From Litorivivens sp041619575 (GTDB lineage: Bacteria > Pseudomonadota > Gammaproteobacteria > Pseudomonadales > Spongiibacteraceae), in contig JBFKDP010000147.1 in the NCBI GenBank assembly GCA_041619575.1, positions 1-9,531 of the forward strand: a stretch of 9,531 bases of DNA, given 5' to 3'. The notes under the pieces are model-generated. The model did not search any database and was not told the origin of the DNA. It was given only the letters and a program-made list of their open reading frames with translations. Below, piece by piece: positions 1 to 5,871 of this stretch; within the stretch, counting starts at the first letter, position 1, and each line of letters begins with the position of its first letter. The position numbers were made by a program, and so were the translations under genes.

Positions 1-401
1 CCGAAGCCCGCCACAGCGACATAGATCAATTCAGGGTTAATCGCACTAAGGGTCTCGTAATCAATACCCAGGCGCTCGGCGACACCCGGGCGGAAGTTAT
101 GAATGAGGACATCGTGAGATGCAACGAGCTTTTTCAAAATCTCGATGCCTTGCGGATACTTCAGGTTCAGCGCCAATGAGCGCTTGTTCCGGTTGGTCAT
201 ATTGAACATGGCGCTGACACCATTTCGACTGGCGCCTACATAACGCAGGATGTCGCCCATACCAGGTGGTTCAATCTTAATGACGTCCGCGCCCTGATCT
301 GCCAGCAGGGAGGTTGCAAAAGGCCCTGCGATTGCTGTGGCCAAATCGAGAATTTTGACGCCGGCAAGCGGCCCCAACCCAGCTTGATTGACCTTCGCCA
401 T
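1..401 (-). CDS. CaiB/BaiF family (class III) CoA-transferase, N-terminal part
   Basis: Translating the minus strand from the ATG at 401 gives an open frame of about 133 codons that runs off the left edge, so only the N-terminal third of a roughly 380-400 residue protein is present. It shows the hallmarks of class III CoA-transferases: a start like LAGVKILDLATAIAGPFAT, then LLADQGADVIKIEPPGMGD, then NRNKRSLALNLK, then LIHNFRPGVAERLGIDY. Enzymes of this family move CoA between organic acids in the cytoplasm. The catalytic aspartate lies near residue 170 and is outside the window, so activity cannot be judged and the substrate is unknown. The start is supported by a purine-rich AGGTGGG a few bases upstream. 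The gene sits behind a long leader with palindromes (402-758), suggesting its own regulated transcription rather than read-through from sthA. Confidence 0.9.
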   Translation of the reverse strand, partial: MAKVNQAGLGPLAGVKILDLATAIAGPFATSLLADQGADVIKIEPPGMGDILRYVGASRNGVSAMFNMTNRNKRSLALNLKYPQGIEILKKLVASHDVLIHNFRPGVAERLGIDYETLSAINPELIYVAVAGF

Positions 402-586
402 ATTCCCACCTTTGTTATTGTCGTTCGCCAACGATAGTGCACGGCCATCGTCGCAGAAATTACAAAGCGTACAGGCGCTCAGGCCAAAATTGATCTGCGA
501 TATACACCTATTTGCATTCGGTGGGAGAGGCGTTCCCTCGCCTTCACTCTCGTCCCTGAGACACCCATAACGAAAGCAACACGTGC

Positions 587-646
587 TTATTGCAGGCGCA
601 ACAGAGATACAGGAGGGGAACGAGAGAGGTGAATAAGTGCTTTCAT
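587..646 (-). CDS. Possible 19-residue leader peptide ORF
   Basis: On the minus strand an ATG at 646 opens a short frame encoding MKALIHLSRSPPVSLLRLQ and ending in TAA at 587. It is preceded by AAAGGAC with a 7-base spacer, a better ribosome binding site than several full-length genes here have. It lies downstream of the predicted promoter and about 185 bp ahead of the CoA-transferase start, the position of a leader peptide. It has five leucines and a Pro-Pro pair but no striking run of one codon, so classical attenuation is not evident. It could equally be a chance ORF; there is no homology evidence. Confidence 0.3.
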   Translation of the reverse strand: MKALIHLSRSPPVSLLRLQ

Positions 647-670
647 AGCAAAGTCCTTTTTTATTATGAC

Positions 671-691
671 GATTGAAAATCCGTTTCAATC
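671..691. promoter_or_regulatory. Perfect palindrome GATTGAAA-N5-TTTCAATC, candidate operator
   Basis: Two perfect 8-bp arms (671-678 and 684-691) flank a 5-base centre. The site begins just past the predicted transcription start, where a repressor dimer would block initiation. Size and symmetry fit a TetR- or GntR-type operator. No regulator gene is seen nearby, and the arms are too AT-rich and lack a T-run for a terminator. The assignment is inference from position and symmetry. Confidence 0.4.
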
Positions 692-700
692 TATAGGGAC

Positions 701-728
701 TCTATATCAGGCTTTATTCGGGAGTCAA
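701..728 (-). promoter_or_regulatory. Predicted sigma70 promoter for the CoA-transferase leader
   Basis: Minus strand: a -35 element TTGACT (728-723) and a -10 element TATAGA (706-701) are separated by 16 bases. Transcription would start near 694 and read through the leader ORF into the CoA-transferase gene. The -10 lies within a TATAG-N5-CTATA inverted repeat. Confidence 0.55.
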
Positions 729-741
729 TATCAAAAGCCTG
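708..741. repeat. Inverted repeat CAGGCTTT-N18-AAAGCCTG around the -35 element
   Basis: Perfect 8-bp arms at 708-715 and 734-741 enclose the -35 hexamer, and the left arm abuts the -10. The 26-bp centre-to-centre distance would place a dimeric protein across about two and a half helical turns. As RNA it could be a weak hairpin at the end of the sthA transcript, but no T-run follows. An operator or a coincidence are both possible. Confidence 0.3.
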
Positions 742-758
742 TCAGATGTAACGTAGAA

Positions 759-2144
759 CTACAATCGATTGATGCCATTTAAAGCAGCTGTTCTATAGGC
801 TTCCGCCATTGTTGGGTAATTAAAAGTGGTCGTTATAAAGTAACGTAGCGAATTGCCCTCGCCCTTTTGCTTCATGATAGCCTGCCCGATATGCACGATC
901 TCGGCCGCTTCAGCCCCAAAACAGTGGATACCTAAAATCTCTAATGTTTCCACATGAAACAGCAGTTTCAGCATACCCACCGTTTCGCCACTGATTTGCG
1001 CGCGGGCGGTATCCTTGAAGAGTGCCCGGCCCACTTCGTAGGGAATTCGCGCTTTGGTCAGCTCGCGTTCCGTGAGCCCAACAGAGCTGATTTCCGGCAG
1101 GGTATAGATGCCGGTCGGCACGTCATCAACAAAACGACACTGCTCCTTGCCACGCGCCGAGGCTGCTGCCGAGCGGCCCTGATCATAGGCCGCGCTGGCC
1201 AGACTCGGCCAGCCGATAACATCGCCCGCCGCAAAAATACCTTCAACCGGCGTTTCATAGTGCTCATCAACCGTGAGCTGGCCGCGGTGATCCGCCTCCA
1301 ATCCGACCGCATCCAGACCGAGCAAATCCGTATTGCCGGTGCGGCCGTTACACCACAGCAAGGCATCACCCCGCAAACACTTACCGGACTCCAGCCTGAG
1401 CTCCACACCTCTGCTGGTGGCATTCACCGCAGCGTAGGCTTCTCGGTGACGAATCATGACCCCCATATGCCGAAGGTGATAGCTCAGGGCATCGGAAATT
1501 TCATCGTCGAGAAATTCCAGCAATCGATCACGGGTGTTGATCAGCTCAACCTTCACCCCAAGGCCGGAAAAGATTGAAGCGTACTCACAACCAATGACAC
1601 CGGCGCCATAAACCAGAATTTTGCGCGGCGTATGCTGCATATCCAAAATGGTGTCGCTGTCGTAAATACGCTCGTGTTTGAAGTCTATATTCTCGGGTCG
1701 ATAGGGTCTCGAGCCGGTGGCAATGACAATATGCTCAGCGGTGACTTTGCGCTCTCGGCCATCTTTGCTCACGGACAAGGTTTGTGCATCCAGAAATCGG
1801 GCCTGACCTTCTATGACCTCAATGCGATTGCGCTGATAGAACTTGCTGCGCATAGCTACCTGTCTGCGGGTGACTTCATCCGCCGCACTCAGGACTCGTG
1901 GAAAGCTGAGCGTTCGCGGGTCGCCGAGATCACGAAAAATCGGATTGCGATTAAAGCGCATAAGCTGACGCACGGTATGACGCAGTGCTTTGGAGGGAAT
2001 CGTGCCCTGGTGGGTACAGGCGCCACCCACCCAGCCTTGCTGTTCGATGATGGCTACATGCTGCCCATGCTTGACCGCATTCAGCGCAGCGCTCTCACCC
2101 GCTGGGCCACTGCCAATCACCAGCAGGTCATATCGGTTGCTCAT
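759..2144 (-). CDS. sthA: Soluble pyridine nucleotide transhydrogenase (Si-specific NAD(P)+ transhydrogenase)
   Basis: This 461-residue FAD flavoprotein transfers hydride between NADPH and NAD+ in the cytoplasm, rebalancing the two cofactor pools. Visible parts are the N-terminal FAD-binding GSGPAG (residues 11-16) with acidic E34, the second Rossmann motif GAGVIGCEYAS for NAD(P), and the FAD-contacting AAGDVIG near the C-terminal domain. It belongs to the dithiol-reductase superfamily but lacks the redox disulfide: in CTHQGTIPSK, C43 is kept and T48 takes the place of the second cysteine. The C-terminal FNYPTMAEAYR has Tyr where the reductases have the catalytic His. Both substitutions are typical of SthA/UdhA and separate it from lipoamide or glutathione reductase. 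The length matches the E. coli enzyme (466). It follows the SDR gene by 17 bp and is probably cotranscribed with it; a weak GAGAGTGG precedes the ATG. Confidence 0.95.
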   Translation of the reverse strand: MSNRYDLLVIGSGPAGESAALNAVKHGQHVAIIEQQGWVGGACTHQGTIPSKALRHTVRQLMRFNRNPIFRDLGDPRTLSFPRVLSAADEVTRRQVAMRSKFYQRNRIEVIEGQARFLDAQTLSVSKDGRERKVTAEHIVIATGSRPYRPENIDFKHERIYDSDTILDMQHTPRKILVYGAGVIGCEYASIFSGLGVKVELINTRDRLLEFLDDEISDALSYHLRHMGVMIRHREAYAAVNATSRGVELRLESGKCLRGDALLWCNGRTGNTDLLGLDAVGLEADHRGQLTVDEHYETPVEGIFAAGDVIGWPSLASAAYDQGRSAAASARGKEQCRFVDDVPTGIYTLPEISSVGLTERELTKARIPYEVGRALFKDTARAQISGETVGMLKLLFHVETLEILGIHCFGAEAAEIVHIGQAIMKQKGEGNSLRYFITTTFNYPTMAEAYRTAALNGINRL

Positions 2145-2161
2145 GTCGTTACCACTCTCAA

Positions 2162-3268
2162 CTACTCAAATTCTTTATTGCTCCGCTCCCGACCGCCGGG
2201 GCCACTGTAAGACAGGCCAACACCGGGCTCGACGGTAAAAAGCCCCTGTGGTCGCAATGCATCGGCACGCTGCCAAGCCTCCAGCAATTGATCTTCGGCG
2301 GCATAATCAAAGGGATCCTGCAAGACCATTTCTTCCATACCCTCCCTGGCGGGCGGGTTATCGCGCAACCAGCGCGCTGTGTGCGCCAAGGCATCAGCCG
2401 GCTTGACCTTGTCCCGGTAACCCAACTCCGCGCGCAGTTTGCTAATGTCCACCACGCGGTGAGTGGTCGAGGGCTGCATAACCATGGGCCGGGCCGGTAA
2501 AGCCCAGGACCAGGGCATTTCGATAATATCCCAAGTGTAACCCAAGGCCGCGCTCACATGCTCTACCACCTGACGCAAACTCAGCACGTCTTCATCGCCA
2601 CAATTGTAAATTTTTCCTGCAGCAACGTCGGGTTGGTCTACGGCCAACAGAAGCGCATGTGCCAGATTTTCCGCATAACCATAGCTGTGCAGGGTCAGGC
2701 CACCGTCGGGCACAATGATAAAGGGGCGCTGATCCAGTATGCGTTTAACAATACACCATTCACGCGGCACAAGCTGGTAGGGGCCATAGACATAAGGGTA
2801 ACGAAAATGTGTCGCTCTGGGATGCAAGTCAAACAGCGCCCGCTCAGTGCGAACGATGCGATAGCCTTTTTCATCTTCCTCTGGCTCTGCCACCAGCGGG
2901 GCGTCTTCCCGCGTGGGGACCGGCAGGCCTTCGGGTGAAAACAATCCCGCATTCATATAGCCGCGATAGGCAGGCTGACCGCCGATAGAAATAAACTGCT
3001 CCACTCTTCCGCGCATTAATTCGGCAATGGCCCGCAAGCGGCCATAGGTTGCCACGCAAAGATCAAAGCCTCGCTGCCCCAGCGCAGTTTCAACAGAGCC
3101 CTTGTCGTAGGGATTAGTGTGTATGTGTTCCACCTCGGGTGGAATTTCGGCGACTTCATGATTACCGGTGTGTAAAATGGCGACCTCGTAATTGCGTGCC
3201 AGCAAGCCATTCACAATAAAATGCCCGGTCGGCCCGGTGCCGCCAATTACCAAAGCCGTTTTTTTCAT
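2162..3268 (-). CDS. NAD(P)-dependent SDR, epimerase/dehydratase-like
   Basis: A 368-residue protein with an extended short-chain dehydrogenase fold. GGTGPTG at residues 9-15 is the dinucleotide-binding glycine motif. ISIGGQPAYRG (about 93-103) sits where the catalytic Ser/Thr strand is expected, and RYPYVYGP (156-163) is the typical substrate-pocket strand of NDP-sugar epimerases and reductases. Around the usual YxxxK signature the protein reads GYRIVRTER, giving Y136 and R140, so arginine stands in place of the expected lysine if this alignment is right. The C-terminal 60 residues (REGMEEMVLQDPFDY onward) are an extra tail. Substrate and product are not recognisable. A good GGGAG ribosome binding site precedes the ATG. 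It leads a likely operon with sthA, which might link it to NADPH supply, and is divergent from the methyltransferase with only 41 bp between starts. Confidence 0.75.
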   Translation of the reverse strand: MKKTALVIGGTGPTGHFIVNGLLARNYEVAILHTGNHEVAEIPPEVEHIHTNPYDKGSVETALGQRGFDLCVATYGRLRAIAELMRGRVEQFISIGGQPAYRGYMNAGLFSPEGLPVPTREDAPLVAEPEEDEKGYRIVRTERALFDLHPRATHFRYPYVYGPYQLVPREWCIVKRILDQRPFIIVPDGGLTLHSYGYAENLAHALLLAVDQPDVAAGKIYNCGDEDVLSLRQVVEHVSAALGYTWDIIEMPWSWALPARPMVMQPSTTHRVVDISKLRAELGYRDKVKPADALAHTARWLRDNPPAREGMEEMVLQDPFDYAAEDQLLEAWQRADALRPQGLFTVEPGVGLSYSGPGGRERSNKEFE

Positions 3269-3309
3269 GCGCTGTGCTCCCTTGTTTTCAGGCAGTGTAA
3301 CAGTGGCCT

Positions 3310-3957
3310 ATGAGCCAACCCATTACGAGAATGTTGGATATGAACGCATCAGCCCACACCCGGCAGGCCTATGGAATCACCAGTCTGACCAGCCGCCACC
3401 CGGACATACAAAGGCTGAAACGTCAGCAGACTGAGCCCTCACTTCACGGCAATAAACTGTGGGGCTCATGCTACCTGCTGATGGAATATCTGCAGCACGC
3501 CCCGCTGCAAAGTGGCAGCAAGGTTCTGGATATTGGCTGTGGCTGGGGGCTCGGCAGCATATACTGCGCGAAAACATTCGGCTGCGCGGTCACGGCGAGT
3601 GACGCTGATCCGGCAGTATTTCCCTATCTCAATCTGCTGGCGGAGCATAATCACGTTTCCATCGACACCAAAGCCCAGCGCTTCAGCGAGATATCCCGCC
3701 AGCAACTAGCCGGCTACGACGTCATCATCGGCGCCGACATCTGTTTTTGGGATGAACTCGCCGAGGAGGTTTACCAGCTGATCGAACGCGCACTTGCCGC
3801 GGGCGTCAGTCGGGTCATACTGACTGACCCACAACGCCCGCCTTTTACCGAAATGGCAGAACGCTGCGTCGAGGAGCACTACGCAGAATTGCTGCCCATT
3901 GCTACCGATGACCCGCGCCGTTTTACGGGCAGTGTACTGCTTATCGAGAACGACTAA
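3310..3957 (+). CDS. Class I SAM-dependent methyltransferase, METTL/ETFB-KMT-like
   Basis: A 215-residue protein. KVLDIGCGWGLGSIYCAK (71-88) is the SAM-binding motif I with the glycine loop, and SDADP (97-101) carries the acidic residues that hold the ribose. LHGNKLWGSCYLLMEYL ahead of motif I and GADICFWDEL (141-150) behind it resemble the LW...A..L and DxxY/F-type signatures of the METTL21/METTL23 and ETFB lysine methyltransferase group (Pfam Methyltransf_16-like). It is therefore more likely a protein or small-molecule N-methyltransferase than a DNA or rRNA enzyme, but the substrate is unknown. There is no strong ribosome binding site at 3310; ATG codons at 3331 and 3340 are alternatives, and motif I is unaffected. 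The TAA overlaps the stop of the convergent zinc-ribbon gene by 4 bases. Confidence 0.75.
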   Translation: MSQPITRMLDMNASAHTRQAYGITSLTSRHPDIQRLKRQQTEPSLHGNKLWGSCYLLMEYLQHAPLQSGSKVLDIGCGWGLGSIYCAKTFGCAVTASDADPAVFPYLNLLAEHNHVSIDTKAQRFSEISRQQLAGYDVIIGADICFWDELAEEVYQLIERALAAGVSRVILTDPQRPPFTEMAERCVEEHYAELLPIATDDPRRFTGSVLLIEND

Positions 3958-4160
3958 ACTTCACCGCGCGTGTGCGGCCTACCACAACCCGGGCTGGCAT
4001 AATCACAGAAAACGCAGCATGTCCCGCGTTTGTCGATAGCTGTATGGCAAGCAGCACATTGCACCACTCGCGGGCCGCGCTCGCGCCGTCTCGCCTCAAT
4101 GGATTTAAACCCGCAGTGGGGGCACTGCAATACAAGCCGGGAAGCAAAGCCTGCTGTCAT
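3954..4160 (-). CDS. Small cysteine-rich zinc-ribbon protein
   Basis: A 68-residue minus-strand ORF with cysteines spaced as in a zinc ribbon: C13-P-H-C16 and C35-A-A-C38 form two CxxC knuckles 22 residues apart, followed by CCVFCDY (48-54) and C59. The GTCCVFCDY segment resembles small conserved gammaproteobacterial proteins that carry a G-D-C-C-V-F-C-S-Y motif; this is from memory and I cannot name the family. It probably binds zinc in the cytoplasm; its partner is unknown. It is the better reading of this stretch than the plus-strand extension of the PAP2 frame, which has no family features here. The ATG has a weak ribosome binding site and lies inside the Pho-box array, so PhoB binding could also affect this gene. 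Its TAG overlaps the methyltransferase TAA. Confidence 0.6.
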   Translation of the reverse strand: MTAGFASRLVLQCPHCGFKSIEARRRERGPRVVQCAACHTAIDKRGTCCVFCDYASPGCGRPHTRGEV

Positions 4161-4182
4161 AAAACAATCATATACCTGTCAC
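4154..4182 (+). promoter_or_regulatory. Pho-box-like array upstream of the PAP2-glycosyltransferase operon
   Basis: Three 7-bp half-sites occur at exact 11-bp steps: CTGTCAT (4154), CAATCAT (4165) and CTGTCAC (4176). The PhoB consensus is CTGTCAT-N4-CTGTCAY; the outer repeats match fully and the middle one matches 5 of 7. The direct repeats point toward the PAP2 gene starting at 4218. The array is AT-rich between repeats, as in known Pho boxes. No clear -10 is visible at the canonical 10 bases downstream; CACACT (4204-4209) and CATAGT (4211-4216) are candidates. Confidence 0.65.
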
Positions 4183-4217
4183 ATTGGCGCAATCGAGACT
4201 CGACACACTGCATAGTT

Positions 4218-4784
4218 ATGAGAAAACTGACTATGCCAATACCCAAGCCTCTGGCGCCTTCACCGCTGCTTACCAGCCTGAATGCCTTCGATACGCGGAT
4301 GTTTCTCTGGTGCGTTAACAGCCGCCACCAGAGGAGTCTAGCGAAAACTGCACGACTCGTCTCGCGCACCGGCGACGGCTATCTGCAAATAATTCTGCCT
4401 GTACTGCTAGCCTTGTTTACTGGCGCCAGTGGGCAGTCCTTGTTGCTGTGCACCCTGCTCGCCTTCAGCATTCAATTACCCATTTACTGGGTGCTGAAAA
4501 ACAGCTTTCAGCGCCGAAGGCCACCGGATGCTATTCCGAGCTTTGCCAGCACCATTACCGCCCACGACAAGTTTAGCTTTCCCTCCGGTCACACTGCGGC
4601 GGCAACCTTACTGGCCGCGCTGGTTTACCTGCACTATGGCGCCATTGCCAGCCCGCTTATTGTCTGGGCAGGCTTTGTCGGCGCCTCGCGCGTGCTGCTC
4701 GGGGTCCACTTCCCCACCGATATTCTGGCGGGCGTCGTACTGGGTCTCTCAGTAGCCTCCATCAGCGTTTCATTGATTGCCTGA
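4218..4784 (+). CDS. PAP2-family membrane lipid phosphatase
   Basis: A 188-residue membrane protein with the complete three-part PAP2 active site: KNSFQRRRP (K94-x6-R101-P102), PSGH (122-125), and SRVLLGVHFPTD (S157-R158-x5-H164-x3-D168). Hydrophobic segments lie near 55-68, 74-92, 127-140, 144-155 and 168-186. The family dephosphorylates phosphatidate, undecaprenyl diphosphate or similar lipid phosphates at the membrane. With a glycosyltransferase 1 bp downstream and a Pho-box array upstream, conversion of phosphatidate to diacylglycerol for glycolipid synthesis is an attractive role; undecaprenyl-phosphate recycling is the alternative. The frame stays open upstream to 3972, but that part is soluble, antisense to the zinc-ribbon gene and without family features. 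Neither ATG 4218 nor ATG 4233 has a strong ribosome binding site; 4233 has a GAGA nearby. Confidence 0.88.
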   Translation: MRKLTMPIPKPLAPSPLLTSLNAFDTRMFLWCVNSRHQRSLAKTARLVSRTGDGYLQIILPVLLALFTGASGQSLLLCTLLAFSIQLPIYWVLKNSFQRRRPPDAIPSFASTITAHDKFSFPSGHTAAATLLAALVYLHYGAIASPLIVWAGFVGASRVLLGVHFPTDILAGVVLGLSVASISVSLIA

Positions 4785-4785
4785 T

Positions 4786-5814
4786 ATGCGGATATTATTC
4801 GGGGTTCAGGGCACAGGTAACGGCCATATCAGTCGCGCGCGGATGATGGCCAGACATTTTCAGCAAAGACATTGCCAGGTTGACTACCTTTTCTCCGGGC
4901 GCGATCCGAGTCGCTATTTTGACATGGAGTGCTTTGACAATTATCAAACCCGCACAGGGCTAAGTTTTGCCACCCACAATGGATCCATCAGCTATCTGCG
5001 CACACTGGTCAACAATCGGCCGTTGACTTTCCTGCAGGAAGTGCGTGAGCTGGATGTTTCAGGCTACGACCTGATCATTACGGATTTTGAGCCGGTTACA
5101 GCCTGGGCTGGAAAGTTTGCGAGTAAGAACGTGATTGGCATTGGTCATCAATACGCCTTTAGCCACAGCGGCGTTCCCACCAGTGCCCGCTACATGATGA
5201 GCCGACTGGTACTGAAAGTCTTTGCCCCGGCTACCGTCAGCCTGGGACTGCACTGGTCTGATTTTGGCGGCGCTATCGTACCGCCCATCATCAATCCGGA
5301 TGTAAATGGACAAGCCGGTGAAAAGATACTGGTCTACCTGCCTTTTGAGGATCAAAGCAGAGTCACGGCCCTGCTGAATACACTGACAGCCATAGAATTT
5401 GTGCAGTATTCGCCTGACCTGAAAGATGGCGAGCAAGGCAATGTCAACCTGAGAAAGGCGAACCTGACAGGTTTCAAACAAGACTTGCAGTCGTGCAAAG
5501 CCGTTATCTGCAATGCTGGCTTCGAGCTAATCAGCGAGTGCCTGCACCTGGGCAAACCCGTACTGGCCAAACCGGTACACGGCCAGGGTGAGCAGGTCGC
5601 CAACGCCATGGCACTGGAGCAACTCGGCTACGCCGAGATTATGCACCAGCTCAGCACGGAAACCATTCGGTCATGGCTAAAATGCCTGCCCAGCCCCAAA
5701 GCTATCCCCTACCCCGATGTTGCTCAAGCACTGGTGAACTGGGTGCTCAGCGAGCATCGCCCTAACCCGAAACAACTCTCCGAACACCTCTGGAAAAAAA
5801 CCCGATTGGCCTGA
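4786..5814 (+). CDS. MJ1255/VC2487-family glycosyltransferase (GT-B fold)
   Basis: A 342-residue protein opening with MRILFGVQGTGNGHISRA, the signature of the MJ1255/VC2487 family (TIGR00661). The C-terminal half carries a MurG-like nucleotide-sugar site: CNAGFELISECLHLGKPVL (242-260) with E247 and E251, then GQGEQVANA (266-274). DLIITDFEP (95-103) is the conserved end of the N-terminal Rossmann domain. Such enzymes transfer a sugar from a nucleotide donor to a lipid or polysaccharide acceptor at the cytoplasmic membrane face; acceptor and sugar for this family are, to my knowledge, not settled. The ATG lies 1 base after the PAP2 stop (TGATATG), so translation is probably coupled; an overlapping TTG at 4777 would add three residues. 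Coupling with PAP2 and the upstream Pho boxes suggest a diacylglycerol or polyprenol lipid acceptor. Confidence 0.85.
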   Translation: MRILFGVQGTGNGHISRARMMARHFQQRHCQVDYLFSGRDPSRYFDMECFDNYQTRTGLSFATHNGSISYLRTLVNNRPLTFLQEVRELDVSGYDLIITDFEPVTAWAGKFASKNVIGIGHQYAFSHSGVPTSARYMMSRLVLKVFAPATVSLGLHWSDFGGAIVPPIINPDVNGQAGEKILVYLPFEDQSRVTALLNTLTAIEFVQYSPDLKDGEQGNVNLRKANLTGFKQDLQSCKAVICNAGFELISECLHLGKPVLAKPVHGQGEQVANAMALEQLGYAEIMHQLSTETIRSWLKCLPSPKAIPYPDVAQALVNWVLSEHRPNPKQLSEHLWKKTRLA

Positions 5815-5826
5815 GACCAACCGGGT
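5794..5826 (-). terminator. Intrinsic terminator of the plcP-olsF operon
   Basis: On the minus strand ACCCGGTTGG (5826-5817), a 7-base loop and CCAATCGGGT (5809-5800) form a 10-bp stem with one mismatch, followed by six T (5799-5794). It lies about 46 bases past the olsF stop. It overlaps the last codons of the convergent glycosyltransferase, whose TGA lies in the loop. In the plus direction the stem has no T-run, so it should act mainly one way. Confidence 0.75.
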
Positions 5827-5871
5827 GCGTGAACCATTCTTATTATTAGTCAGTGTGTAATACTGGCCATC

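Larger units (their letters stand above)
402..758 (-). other. Long intergenic leader of the CoA-transferase gene
   Basis: This 357-bp gap between sthA and the CoA-transferase gene holds no conventional gene. Read on the minus strand it contains, in order: an 8-bp inverted repeat (741-708) around the -35 region, a sigma70-like promoter (728-701), a second 8-bp inverted repeat just after the expected transcription start (691-671), a 19-codon ORF with ribosome binding site (646-587), a small AGGCG/CGCCT hairpin (543-528), and the ribosome binding site of the CoA-transferase. No sthA terminator with a T-run is visible. Confidence 0.6.

Noticed and set aside
528..543. Riboswitch-like hairpin AGGCG/CGCCT in the leader
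   Set aside because: A single 5-bp stem with a 6-base loop; no second helix or known aptamer consensus is visible.
708..741. Terminator for sthA
   Set aside because: The inverted repeat has an 18-base loop, AT-rich arm ends and no following T-run on either strand; it fits an operator better.
954..2210. Long plus-strand open frames (954-1577, 1632-2210)
   Set aside because: They lie antisense to sthA, which is unmistakable, and show no domain or ribosome binding site; they are shadows of GC-rich coding sequence.
3269..3309. Divergent promoters in the 41-bp gap
   Set aside because: Only poor -10/-35 matches can be drawn (for example TACACT on the minus strand), so I do not call a promoter here.
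3972..4217. N-terminal extension of the PAP2 frame by 82 residues
   Set aside because: It is hydrophilic, has no PAP2 feature, runs through the Pho-box array and is antisense to a cysteine-patterned zinc-ribbon ORF.
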